Shown here: positions 19,236 through 27,376 of the stretch, piece by piece
How the letters are laid out: every line of letters begins with the position of its first letter
How positions within the stretch are numbered: the stretch's first letter is position 1
Assembly: GCA_022599915.1 (NCBI GenBank)
Contig: JAHZLH010000032.1
Location: forward strand, 1-36,873
Direction of reading: 5' to 3'
DNA from: Actinomycetes bacterium
Lineage (GTDB): Bacteria > Actinomycetota > Actinomycetes > S36-B12 > GCA-2699445
Length of the DNA stretch: 36,873 nucleotides
The notes under the pieces: model-generated
Told to the model about the DNA's origin: nothing
Seen by the model: only the letters and a program-made list of their open reading frames with translations
The model's database searches: none
Position numbers and translations under genes: made by a program

Positions 19236-19711
19236 GCGTCGACCCGCATCGGTCAGCGGTCTACGCGGCGGAGGATCACCTGCGTGGATTGCTCAGCCGT
19301 GGCGGCACCATCGATTTTCACGGCTCACTGCTGGATGTACCGATCGAGCGGCGCTTCGGTGATATCGCTGGAGTCCAGCGGTACTTGGCTGCCGTTCGAG
19401 AGCACCAGTGGGGGCACCCGGATGTGCCGGCGCCACAGGTGAAGGCTAGCCGCGCCACCACCCGAGCCACCTGGACCGAGCCGGACACCATCGCTATCCC
19501 GCAGCGACAGGACTGGGCGATGCGGGAAAGTGTGGCGCTGCATGAGTACGCCCATCACGTGCAATTTCACCGCACCGGAACTACTCGGCACGACCGCGAG
19601 TTTTGCCAACTCCTGCTGGATCTGATCGACAACGCCATGGGGCCGACGACTGCGCTGCTACTCCGCGCCGGGCTCACTGATGGCGGCGTCTTTGCGCAAC
19701 CGCGGCGCTGA
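19232..19711 (+). CDS. Putative zinc metallohydrolase, TIGR04338 family
   Basis: A 159-residue protein with the metallopeptidase motif HEYAH (about 104-108; HExxH) in VALHEYAHHVQFH. The remaining pattern, VYAAEDHLRGLL at the start and DDA-like NAMGPTTALLLRAGL at the end, fits the small actinobacterial TIGR04338 family, which regularly accompanies a DUF2786 gene. No signal peptide, so it is cytoplasmic. Substrate unknown. The GTG start overlaps the upstream stop. Confidence 0.82.
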   Translation: MSVDPHRSAVYAAEDHLRGLLSRGGTIDFHGSLLDVPIERRFGDIAGVQRYLAAVREHQWGHPDVPAPQVKASRATTRATWTEPDTIAIPQRQDWAMRESVALHEYAHHVQFHRTGTTRHDREFCQLLLDLIDNAMGPTTALLLRAGLTDGGVFAQPRR

Positions 19712-19729
19712 TACTGCGCGGCAACTCAG

Positions 19730-20356
19730 CTACTCGCAGCCGATACCGTCACCGTCCCGATCCAGATGCGTACCGTAGCCGGGGTCGCCGCGGTATACCG
19801 GTGCGGCACCGGCAGCACGGGCCGCATCGCAGTTCACGAAGGCCCCGCCGCTATCCAGGTTGCCGCCAGACCCGGAACCGCCGGAGCCGCTATTGTTGTC
19901 GGCTGCCTTGCCGCAGATGTGGTCGGTGCGCTTGTCGAGTCGGTGATACTTGGCCTGCTTGCGGTGCCAGTCGTAGCCGTCAGTGCTGTCGTAGCGAGCG
20001 TTAGCCAGGCCCTTTTTGATCAACTTCGACCCGAGGTCAGCCCCATTGGGTTTGCGGACATACCGCAGCATCCGGTCATAGCGATCCATATTGTCGGTAG
20101 TGGCGGACTTCTTCAGCCGGAAGCCTCTGCTCACGAACCGATCGGTGAACGCCGTGGCGCGCTCGAAGCCACATTCGCCACGTTCTGGGGTGTCCACGCC
20201 AATCACTCGAATTGAGGCGCCGCTGGCGAGCCGCACGGTATCGCCGTCCACTGCCCAGCCGCGGCGCAACCCCGCGTCCGCGGAACCGGCCAACGGTACC
20301 GCCACAGCCACGGCAATAGCCGCGACCAATAGTCGTAGTCGAATTGTCCCCCGCAT
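19730..20356 (-). CDS. Secreted thermonuclease-like nuclease with Excalibur domain
   Basis: A 208-residue exported protein. Signal peptide (residues 1 to about 28, LLVAAIAVAVAVPLAGSADA), then a staphylococcal-nuclease fold: VIGVDTPERGECGFE with the catalytic Asp/Glu region and YDRMLRYVRKPNG with the Arg. A Gly/Ser linker leads to a C-terminal Excalibur calcium-binding motif, DRDGDGIGCE, with paired Cys. It probably degrades external DNA or RNA. A GGGGAAG ribosome site supports the ATG. Confidence 0.88.
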   Translation of the reverse strand: MRGTIRLRLLVAAIAVAVAVPLAGSADAGLRRGWAVDGDTVRLASGASIRVIGVDTPERGECGFERATAFTDRFVSRGFRLKKSATTDNMDRYDRMLRYVRKPNGADLGSKLIKKGLANARYDSTDGYDWHRKQAKYHRLDKRTDHICGKAADNNSGSGGSGSGGNLDSGGAFVNCDAARAAGAAPVYRGDPGYGTHLDRDGDGIGCE

Positions 20357-20537
20357 TACTTCCCCGTTTCAGTCAGTTACCACGCATGCAGCAACTTAGC
20401 CGCCTAGACATTGTCATACCCACGCCGGAAAGCATTTAGACCGTGAGGAGTCTCACAGCCGCCCACGGACCTGTTGAATCCGGCCCACCGGCCACACCTA
20501 TACCGTCCTACTGGCCCCAGTGGCTGCTGACCGGCAA

Positions 20538-21236
20538 CTAGGCACCCCGGTTGGGGGGCCGCAGTCGGATCGTTTTGGCAGGACTGACGCCAGCGTCGTT
20601 GGCAGCGCGCATCCGTAATATCACTGTCGCGTTATCTTTCCGGGCCCCGGTCAGGGACTTGCGTACTTTGTTGGCGCCAGCGAAGTTCAGCCGCACGTTA
20701 TTGGCCGCCGGATCAATAGCGGTCCTGCGCCAGCTGGACCATCCCCCGCTTGTTTCGTTCCAGCTGACCCTTACCCCGAATAGCGAAACGCCAATGAATT
20801 TCGGGTGGTCTCGCGTCTACGTCGCCAAACAATGCCATCTTCAAGCGCAACTTCTTTGGCGTCAGCTGACTCTTGCTCGCTTTCCGCTGCAGCTTGGCCA
20901 GTTGCTGACGTCCGCTGCGACCCCATTCGGGTTGTGAATGCTCTTGCCACTCCCACCTGTTAACACCTGCGCAGGACCAGGCTTTGTGGCCGTGTCACTA
21001 TCAGCCCAGCCGGCGTTGAACATGGCAACTGTGCTGTTGGAGTAACCCGGTACATACATTTCATTATTGGCACCCACTGCAATATTCCGGGCGGAATTGA
21101 ACCCGGTCATCATCTTCAACGGAGCCTCATCACCACCACTCCACGCCGACGCAGTACCCGTTATCCCGGTAGCGAGCAGCGCAGCAACTCCGCCAGCCAT
21201 CAAGATCTTGCTAGTTACTCCACGATTCCGAAACAT
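20538..21236 (-). pseudogene. Broken NHL-propeller / Fn3-like secreted protein
   Basis: Begins with a good GGAGG site, a signal peptide (MFRNRGVTSKILMAGGVAALL ... SAWSG) and one NHL-type stretch (FNSARNIAVGANNEMYVPGYSNSTVAMF). Near 20920 the frame breaks at NPNGVAAD. Homology resumes in another frame as LTPKKLRLKMALFGDVDARPPEIHW (about 20880-20800), breaks again near 20775, and ends in a third frame with VRVSWNETSGGWSSWRR ... RAANDAGVSPAKTIRLR before a TAG at 20538. Most of the propeller is also missing, so there is an internal deletion plus two frameshifts. The tail matches the Fn3-like C-terminus of the intact neighbours. Confidence 0.75.
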
Positions 21237-21414
21237 CAGGACCTCCGTGGTTAGTGCCTGATTTCCCGCGGTGCCGGTGCCAACTGAGAGCAATCTTGCG
21301 CAAATCTTGAGGTTGGGAGCAGGCTGCGCTGAATCACCGCACATTTGGCCATCGCATGAAGCGATTCGACGTCCGCCCATGGTGGCTGTGGATCGCCTAG
21401 TTTGCGTGAGCTGG

Positions 21415-22233
21415 CTACGCCAGTAACTCCATCACCAGTCGCAACGTGGCCGGTTTTACTCCCATGCCGAGGTGACTCCCGCTGACTTCGATATTGGTCG
21501 CACCGGGAACAACACAGGCGCGCCAGTCCACTACCCCCTCCGACTTGGAGTAGATCGATACGAGATCGACTTCGGCGGGCATGGGGGCACGGCTGGCCAC
21601 CATGTAGGGACAACTGCATTCCGGGGTGACACATTGCCGCTGGCGTAACTCCGGGTCAGTTTGGTGGGCCACCCGCAACACCGATACCAACGGTTGCGGT
21701 ACTTCGTAGAAAGCGAACTCGTGATTGAGCGGCGCACCCAACGAAATCACCTGCTCGATGAGTTCCGGATGTCGCGCTCCCAGCCCTCGTCCGAGCAGTC
21801 CACCTCGGCTGTGTCCCACCACCAGCAGCCGTCTGCCCTCGTCGGCAGCTACTGCACGCCGGGCGACGTCGGCGATGCGATCTACCGCACGGTCTGAGCA
21901 GCGGATGTTGGACCAGATCTCGGATTCGACCACGTGGTAGCCGCCGGCCTGCAGCACGCGGCGCATCGGGAAGGTCGACGGGTCACCGAAACCGAAGCCA
22001 GGCAGCACCAGAACTGGTCGCTGCTCACCATTCGGCAGATCCGAGCTGAGCTTTGTTTCTCGACCGAGCAAAGTGGCTTCCCACTCGGCTAGCTCGACAG
22101 CGAATCGAGACTCCGAAGTGGCACGGGCGGCCCAACCAGGGAATCTGCGTAGCCAGCCAGGTAGCCCACGCGGAGCCCACATCTGATGCGGCAGGTGCTC
22201 GTTGAGCCAATCCATATGACGATCATGGCGCAT
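21415..22233 (-). CDS. Alpha/beta hydrolase (PGAP1/lipase-like)
   Basis: About 272 residues. It has LVLPGFGFGD (oxyanion-hole region), the nucleophile elbow VVGHSRGGLLG, an Asp in IYSKSEGVVDW and a His in SGSHLGMG, giving a full Ser-Asp-His set. Two Cys in QCVTPECSC may form a disulfide or metal site. No signal peptide is seen, although the N-terminus carries an amphipathic Trp/Arg-rich stretch (PGWLRRFPGWAARA). Possibly a lipase or esterase. The start is uncertain: the open frame extends to 22359, but that would overlap the trypsin gene's 3' end; ATGs at 22233 and 22215 are more natural. Confidence 0.75.
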   Translation of the reverse strand: MRHDRHMDWLNEHLPHQMWAPRGLPGWLRRFPGWAARATSESRFAVELAEWEATLLGRETKLSSDLPNGEQRPVLVLPGFGFGDPSTFPMRRVLQAGGYHVVESEIWSNIRCSDRAVDRIADVARRAVAADEGRRLLVVGHSRGGLLGRGLGARHPELIEQVISLGAPLNHEFAFYEVPQPLVSVLRVAHQTDPELRQRQCVTPECSCPYMVASRAPMPAEVDLVSIYSKSEGVVDWRACVVPGATNIEVSGSHLGMGVKPATLRLVMELLA

Positions 22234-22309
22234 CACAGCGGTTTGGCCAGTCAGGTTGGCAGTGCTAGTCGTGGCGGAGGAGGTGATGCCGTGTCGTTGT
22301 GCGTTGCCT

Positions 22310-23686
22310 TCAGTGGCGAGTACGGAACTTGATTCGAGCGACATTGCCAGTGCCCTCAAGATTGATCGCCCGCACCTTGACCCGATATCTCGTGCCTGGT
22401 TTCAGTCCGCGGTAGACCAACCGGTACTGACCGAGGCGACGTGTTTCCAGATCCGCCGCGGGCGCACCGGTCCAACGTTGCCAGCGCTTACCTTCCTTCA
22501 TGCGAGCGTCATAGCCAATAATCTCCGAGGTCCCAGCGTCCTTCGGTGCGCGCCACTTGACGATGACGCGCTTGCGCTTGGCTCGGGCCTTGGACCGGGT
22601 AACCCGTCCGGGTAACTGGGCTATTGGTGGCGCAACTGGCTGTGGGGCAACCACCGGCTGCGGATCTACCGGCTGCGGTGTGGGCGTGGGCGTGGGTGTG
22701 GGCGTGGGTGTGGGTGTGGGTGCTGGTGATTGTCCGGAGTTCTCGCTGATCCAGTCTGTGTAGTTGGTGACGCGGGTGTAGACACCGGGGTAGCTCGGAT
22801 CGGCGCAGCCGTATCCCCAACTCACAACCCCGGCCAGGGCATAGGTCCCGTTGTTGTTCACTGCCAGCGGCCCTCCGCTGTCACCCTGACAGGAGTCCTT
22901 CGTGGGTGGGGTGAGGTAGCCCGCGCACAACATGGTGGTGTTCAGGTATTCACTGCCCCAGGGATCTGGGTAGGAACCGCAGGATGCATCCGCCGGATTA
23001 GTCAGCACGTCCACTGTCGCTGCCTGCAGTTGCGCAGGGAAACTCGACCCGTTGGTGGCGGTATTACCCCAACCACTGACTAACGCCGAAGTGCTCGCAG
23101 CAGGCCAACCCGCCCCCAGTACCGCCGGGTCCGGGACCGCAATCGCCTGCTTGGTGGTGCCATCCAGCGTCAACGGCGCGGCTAGTTCCAACAGTGCAAT
23201 GTCGTTGTCCGTCGTGGCCGAGTTGTATCCGGAGTGCACCACAACTTGCGACACCTCGGACCGGGCGACGTTCGGAGAACCCAACGTGGTGATACCTGCA
23301 CCAACCTCCACCGACGCAGGACTGACCGCTGCCCCAGTGTTGCCCACCACGCAATGAGCAGCGGTAATGATCCAATCCACGCTCATGATCGAACCACCAC
23401 AAAACTGTGCGTTGTAATCGTCGTTCGGCACGCTCGCGTGCAACAACGCCACCTGCCACGGCGCCTGATCAACCGTGATCGGTTGCCCATTAATGATCTT
23501 AGTCGAGACACGTTTGTATGGGTCGTCGGCGGCTTGAGCCGATACGCCCAGCGAGCCCAGTAGTAATCCGGCAACCACACCGACAGCCACTGCTAAACGT
23601 CGCGTGACGGCGGAGCCGCGCTGGTGACTCGAGGGGTAACGGGCGTACACATTTCGAGCATGGGCATTCGGTCCCGATTCAGCCAC
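22310..23686 (-). CDS. Secreted trypsin-like serine protease with Fn3-like tail
   Basis: A 458-residue exported S1 peptidase. Signal peptide (about 29-52, LAVAVGVVAGLLLGSLGVSAQA), mature start near KIINGQPI (a trypsin IVGG-like N-terminus after a short propeptide), His111 in TAAHC, Asp162 in DNDIALLEL, Ser270 in CQGDSGGPL. Asp264, six residues before the Ser, predicts Arg/Lys specificity. A Pro-Thr repeat linker (about 322-338) leads to a very basic Fn3-like domain (about 360-458). No ribosome site identifies the start; GTG at 23650 is an alternative to 23686. Confidence 0.92.
   Translation of the reverse strand: MAESGPNAHARNVYARYPSSHQRGSAVTRRLAVAVGVVAGLLLGSLGVSAQAADDPYKRVSTKIINGQPITVDQAPWQVALLHASVPNDDYNAQFCGGSIMSVDWIITAAHCVVGNTGAAVSPASVEVGAGITTLGSPNVARSEVSQVVVHSGYNSATTDNDIALLELAAPLTLDGTTKQAIAVPDPAVLGAGWPAASTSALVSGWGNTATNGSSFPAQLQAATVDVLTNPADASCGSYPDPWGSEYLNTTMLCAGYLTPPTKDSCQGDSGGPLAVNNNGTYALAGVVSWGYGCADPSYPGVYTRVTNYTDWISENSGQSPAPTPTPTPTPTPTPTPQPVDPQPVVAPQPVAPPIAQLPGRVTRSKARAKRKRVIVKWRAPKDAGTSEIIGYDARMKEGKRWQRWTGAPAADLETRRLGQYRLVYRGLKPGTRYRVKVRAINLEGTGNVARIKFRTRH
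22676..22727. repeat. Hexanucleotide repeat coding the Pro-Thr linker
   Basis: About eight units of GGGTGT / GGGCGT lie inside the trypsin gene and encode alternating Pro-Thr. As each unit is six bases, gain or loss would change linker length without frameshift. Confidence 0.8.
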
Positions 23687-23836
23687 TCAAAAGTCGTGAA
23701 ATTGAGCAAGTCTTGAGGTTCCGCCACCCACATGGCCGCAGGAGTATCGCAACGACCAGATGCCCTAGGCTCTACCAGTTAGTTAGACGCCACCCAGGGC
23801 ACGGCAGCACACGTGCTCGGTCACTGGGGCGCGGAG

Positions 23837-24778
23837 CTAGTTACTGGGACGAGGCATCCACCTGTCATGATCGTGCGGCACCTTGGGAAACGTCTGTTCA
23901 TCCCAACGCTGCTTGGCGATTTCGATCACGTCCCGATCGGAGGCGACGAAGTTCCACCAGATGAATCGCTCCCCCACCGGATCACCGGCTAACATCATGG
24001 CCTGCCCAGTTCCGGTCAACTCGACTTCTTCACCAGGTGTCAGTACCGCGAGCTGGCCTTCCGCTAGGGCCCGACCCGCAACCGCAAGATCACCGGCCAG
24101 GCTGATGATGCCGCGCTCGCGATGCTCGGCAGGAATCTGCAACAGTCCGTCTGCCAAAGTCAGGTCCGCCTCCAGCAACTGTGACGACCCCTTGATTGGT
24201 GAGCCCATCCCCCAACCAGTACCTGCTAGCACCCGCACCGTGGCACCTCGCTGTGATTCGGAGGGGATGTCACTTCCGCCGGTATGTTCAAAGAAAGCCG
24301 CGGAGGACTCGGCGTCTTCAGGTAGCGCTACCCAGGTTTGCAGCCCAGCGAGATCAGAGGCACCGGACCGATCCGGCTCCGGTGACCGTTCGGTATGACA
24401 GACCCCGGATCCGGCGGTCATCCAGTTCACTTCACCGGGATTGACCTGTTGCACTGCCCCGGTGGAATCACGGTGCACCAGCGAACCAGCGGTGAGGTAA
24501 GTGAGTGTCGACAGGCCGATGTGGGGGTGCGCAGCAATATCGGCACCGATGCCCGGGTCTAGGTGCTCCGGCCCCATGATGTCGGCATAGATGAAGGGGC
24601 CAATCATCCGTCGCTTTCGAAACGGCAACACTCGCCGCACGGTGGCGTCACCAATGGGCCGCTCGCGCGGATCAATCATCATCTCGATCGCTTGAGGTTC
24701 CATCTCCTCAGTCAACCATCGAAGCTCATTGCACGTAAGCGGAGTCGCCATGTGCCGGGCGACTCCCCTGGTGGTCAC
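23837..24778 (-). CDS. Pirin family protein
   Basis: A 313-residue double beta-helix (cupin) protein. The N-terminal pirin domain has VLPFRKRRMIGPFIYADIMGP and the metal site HPHIGLSTLTYL with HRDS and CHTE (pirin iron ligands His, His, His, Glu). The C-terminal half has GTGWGMGSPIKGSS and FIWWNFVAS, typical of the family. Some pirins oxidise quercetin or regulate enzymes; no partner is visible. The start is uncertain: ATGs at residues 10 and 26 are as likely as the GTG used here. Confidence 0.9.
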   Translation of the reverse strand: MTTRGVARHMATPLTCNELRWLTEEMEPQAIEMMIDPRERPIGDATVRRVLPFRKRRMIGPFIYADIMGPEHLDPGIGADIAAHPHIGLSTLTYLTAGSLVHRDSTGAVQQVNPGEVNWMTAGSGVCHTERSPEPDRSGASDLAGLQTWVALPEDAESSAAFFEHTGGSDIPSESQRGATVRVLAGTGWGMGSPIKGSSQLLEADLTLADGLLQIPAEHRERGIISLAGDLAVAGRALAEGQLAVLTPGEEVELTGTGQAMMLAGDPVGERFIWWNFVASDRDVIEIAKQRWDEQTFPKVPHDHDRWMPRPSN

Positions 24779-24947
24779 CCGATTTCAGGGCTGGACAGAT
24801 TTAGCTCGCATCAGCGGAGTCGAGGCTTTTAGCTTTGGCGGGGGTAGCCGACGTGCCATTAGCCGAGGGTGCAGAGCCGGTGGCGGAACCATCGTCGTTG
24901 ACTTGTGAAACATGGACTCCGTATCCGGTGCCCACCTTCGGCTCCCG

Positions 24948-25069
24948 CTTCCGATGGAGGTGATTGAACCGATATTCGCCGCAAATCCGGAGGCGCGGGT
25001 GATGCGGGTGATCCGCAGACCCATGGTTTCGATAATCTTCCAGCCACCCCAAATTGTGCCGGCTGCTAC
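24948..25069 (-). pseudogene. Fragment of a PiT-type phosphate permease
   Basis: About 40 codons read VAAGTIWGGWKIIETMGLRI then TRITRASGFAANIGSITSI. This matches the C-terminal half of PiT phosphate permeases (GT-GGW-II-T-G ... GFAA), just before the expected STTH motif, which is missing. A stop codon precedes it immediately and the frame afterwards is nonsense. It is a gene scrap of about 120 bases, not a functional transporter. Confidence 0.55.
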
Positions 25070-25092
25070 TTACGGAAGCTTCGGCAGGTGGG

Positions 25093-25302
25093 ATGTGGGT
25101 GCCACCCTCCCACGCCATCGGCCCTGAGGGCGGGGATGCCTTCTTCATTGTTGATCTGTGCTTGGAAAATCTGGCGGTGACTGGCGAACAGGTCGCTCCT
25201 GGCGCATCACTGTTCATCGCCTTCCAGTGGGCTGACATTCCCGAGTTCAAACACATGGCGACCGATCAAAAATCAATCATGCACCAGGGGCATAGTTCCT
25301 AG
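25093..25302 (+). CDS. Small unrecognised ORF (possible gene fragment)
   Basis: From the ATG at 25093, 69 residues beginning MWVPPSHAIGPEGGDAFFIV and continuing with ENLAVTGEQVAPGASLFIAFQW. Codon third positions look coding-like, but no family is recognised and no ribosome site precedes the ATG. The frame is open upstream to a TTG at 25054, where it abuts the permease scrap on the other strand, so it may be the 3' end of a gene cut by the same rearrangement. Confidence 0.35.
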   Translation: MWVPPSHAIGPEGGDAFFIVDLCLENLAVTGEQVAPGASLFIAFQWADIPEFKHMATDQKSIMHQGHSS

Positions 25303-25326
25303 TTGAATTGCTTCGAAGCGCGGTTC

Positions 25327-25926
25327 TCAACCGACACCGAGCACCTCGCCCGCCGGCGCTGTTTTCACCGCGCGTAGGTAGACCTGCGCCACCTCCGCTG
25401 CGGGAGTTCCGCCAGCCGGATCCTCCCCCATGCCTGCGAGCGTCTCGGCTACCCAACCAGGCGACACCGAGTTCACCCGCAATTGCGGTACATCAAGGGC
25501 GCAACTACGCACGAACCCTTGCAAGCCGGCGTTGACCGTGGAAAGGATACTGCTGCCGGGCATCGGTGCATTCGCCAAAACTCCGGTCGATAACGTGATG
25601 GCGCCACCTTCCGCTACCTGTGCGGCACCGAAACGCACCAAGTTGACCTGACCCATGAGTTTGTTGGCTAAAGAAAAAGCCCAGTCCTCGTCGGAGGACT
25701 CCAACAGTGGAACAAACCGAGCGGACCCCGCACACGACACGATCCCGGCCAACGGACCCAATCGCGCGAAGAGGGACCGCACGCCATCCGCGTCCGAAAT
25801 GTCGAGGTGATGATCGGCACCCGATCGGGCCGCCGTGATTACCTCGTTGCCGTCGGCGGCTAAGGCTGCCGCCACCGCACTGCCAATGGTCCCGGTCGCT
25901 CCCACGACCAATACTGGATTACTCAC
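25327..25926 (-). CDS. Short-chain dehydrogenase-like protein lacking the Tyr-x3-Lys pair
   Basis: A 199-residue Rossmann protein with GATGTIGSAVAAAL at the nucleotide site, DISDADGVRSLF, the CAGSARF strand-4 motif, LSTG (position of the catalytic Ser) and RVNSVSPGWV. Where ordinary SDRs have Y-x3-K, this reads LSTVNAGLQGF: Tyr is Leu and Lys is Asn. Such short divergent members exist, so it may be a binding protein or use another mechanism. Starts at GTG with AGAGGG upstream. Confidence 0.85.
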   Translation of the reverse strand: MSNPVLVVGATGTIGSAVAAALAADGNEVITAARSGADHHLDISDADGVRSLFARLGPLAGIVSCAGSARFVPLLESSDEDWAFSLANKLMGQVNLVRFGAAQVAEGGAITLSTGVLANAPMPGSSILSTVNAGLQGFVRSCALDVPQLRVNSVSPGWVAETLAGMGEDPAGGTPAAEVAQVYLRAVKTAPAGEVLGVG

Positions 25927-26029
25927 CCTGATCCCTCTCGTGCAATCCCCAACCTAACTGTGAGACCCAGCAGGAGTCTTTGCGGACTCGGTGTGAATGA
26001 CATACCACCAAGTGTCAGAAACCTACCGG

Positions 26030-26746
26030 CTAGCTGCTGAGCTCAATCGATAGTGAACCCACCCGAACGGTGTGGTCATCGACTTTGGTCATACCCGCGG
26101 ATGTTAACGCTTCGGCGGCTTTCGCCAGATCGGCCACCTTCACCGACATTCCCTGCACCTCTAGCTGCGAGGCGGAAGACACCAGCAACGGTGGGCCTTC
26201 GGAAAAGGTGAACGAATCCTTAGCCTCACGAGGTGCCATGAGCTTGTCCAGCGCATCCCGATGCGCAGCGTCCACACCCACATGTACTGCGGTCACTTGC
26301 TTGATACCTGCCGAATTGTCGGGCGCAACCGGACCGGTGGTGCGGGTGGGATAAAAGGTGTGACACAACTGCAGTGCAGTGCTGCCGGTCGCTAGCGATG
26401 AGATGCCAACCCGGGTGTAAATCGGATGCCCCTGCACCACGACAGCGTCGAACGGGTCGTGTTGGATGCCGCGACTGGCCAGATTGTCAGCCAGCGTGTC
26501 GAGATTTGTCGGCTCGAACGTTAGCCAGTCATCGAGTTTGTTTTGGGTCCGATCAACTGCGCAGATCTCAAGGTTCAGGTTGCCGAATCTGATGCCCGCA
26601 GTAGCAAAGCCTGGCTGTTCCGACAGCGGCCAGCCATTCGTCAGACCCGTGGCAAACAAAGCCTTGCTCATCGAACGCAACTCATCAATATCCAGGACGG
26701 TCGTGATGTGGTCGGCAAAACCGACTACCGAGTCAGATTCAGGCAT
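26030..26746 (-). CDS. VOC/glyoxalase-fold protein
   Basis: A 238-residue protein with two weak beta-alpha-beta-beta-beta modules, suggested by DHITTVLDI, GIRFGNLNLEICAV and, in the second half, VTAVHVGVD and LEVQGMSVKVADLAKAAEALTSAG. This fits the glyoxalase-like VOC superfamily (Glyoxalase_3-like). Metal ligands are not complete enough to name a reaction. No signal peptide. Confidence 0.6.
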   Translation of the reverse strand: MPESDSVVGFADHITTVLDIDELRSMSKALFATGLTNGWPLSEQPGFATAGIRFGNLNLEICAVDRTQNKLDDWLTFEPTNLDTLADNLASRGIQHDPFDAVVVQGHPIYTRVGISSLATGSTALQLCHTFYPTRTTGPVAPDNSAGIKQVTAVHVGVDAAHRDALDKLMAPREAKDSFTFSEGPPLLVSSASQLEVQGMSVKVADLAKAAEALTSAGMTKVDDHTVRVGSLSIELSS

Positions 26747-26961
26747 GCCCCGACGGTAGAGGTCGCAGGCGTGCGACGCGAATTAGCGACGCGGGCACTT
26801 GTGCACCTCGACCAGCAGACGGGTGCGCCGCCCATCTTGGCGCTGCTGTCGACACTCACCTCGCCACCGAAGCCGGCCACTACTAGATTCAGTACCGAGG
26901 GGATTTCCACGAGATAACCACCAGTCCCCAATGTGAATGCTCTGAGGAGGGCCCAACAATC

Positions 26962-27246
26962 ATGGTCAAGATGCTCGTAACAGTAAACATTTCCAAGGGG
27001 TTTGCGACCTGGAAGGAAATGGCAGAAAGGTTGAACCCGGAAATGGAAAAGGCCGGCGTCAACATGGTGTGGGCTGGCACCAATCCCGATGAGAGCCAAA
27101 TCTTCATGGTGGTGGAGATGCAAGATCCCGTTCAGATGAAGACTTTTGGTGAGCGAGAGGACATCGCCAAGGCTCGCACCGAGGCAGGTGCTGACGTTGC
27201 GAGCACGACCATCATCTCCCCTATCGGCCAGGACTGGCTGCCCTGA
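26962..27246 (+). CDS. Small alpha/beta-barrel-like protein (DUF3764-like)
   Basis: A 94-residue protein beginning MVKMLVTVNISKGFATWKEM, with a second strand IFMVVEMQDPVQMKTF and a terminal TTIISPIGQDWLP. The arrangement resembles a single ferredoxin-like/dimeric alpha-beta barrel unit such as DUF3764. GAGGAGGG lies upstream, somewhat far (about 14 bases) from the ATG. Function unknown. Divergent from the VOC-fold gene. Confidence 0.65.
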   Translation: MVKMLVTVNISKGFATWKEMAERLNPEMEKAGVNMVWAGTNPDESQIFMVVEMQDPVQMKTFGEREDIAKARTEAGADVASTTIISPIGQDWLP

Positions 27247-27294
27247 CCGCAAGCGGCGAGATCATGCGCCGCCTACTTGAGCGACCTTCAGCCT

Positions 27295-27347
27295 CGAAAC
27301 GGCTGCACCCTAGTCAACGAAACGGTGCAGTTGGCTGCCCGGTTTCG
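27295..27347. terminator. Terminator-like hairpin between convergent genes
   Basis: CGAAAC (27295-27300) pairs with GTTTCG (27342-27347), enclosing CTGCACC (27303-27309) pairing with GGTGCAG (27324-27330). Lies between the small alpha/beta-barrel gene (plus) and the DUF1254 gene (minus). Confidence 0.45.
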
Positions 27348-27376
27348 TTAAGACCTCGCCCTTGTTCGACCCAAAC

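Noticed and set aside
24801-25256. Minus-strand ORF of 151 codons ending in a Ser/Ala/Asp-rich tail
   Set aside because: It runs in a different frame over the permease scrap and opposite the small plus ORF; no domain and no start signal. The permease frame explains the only recognisable similarity.
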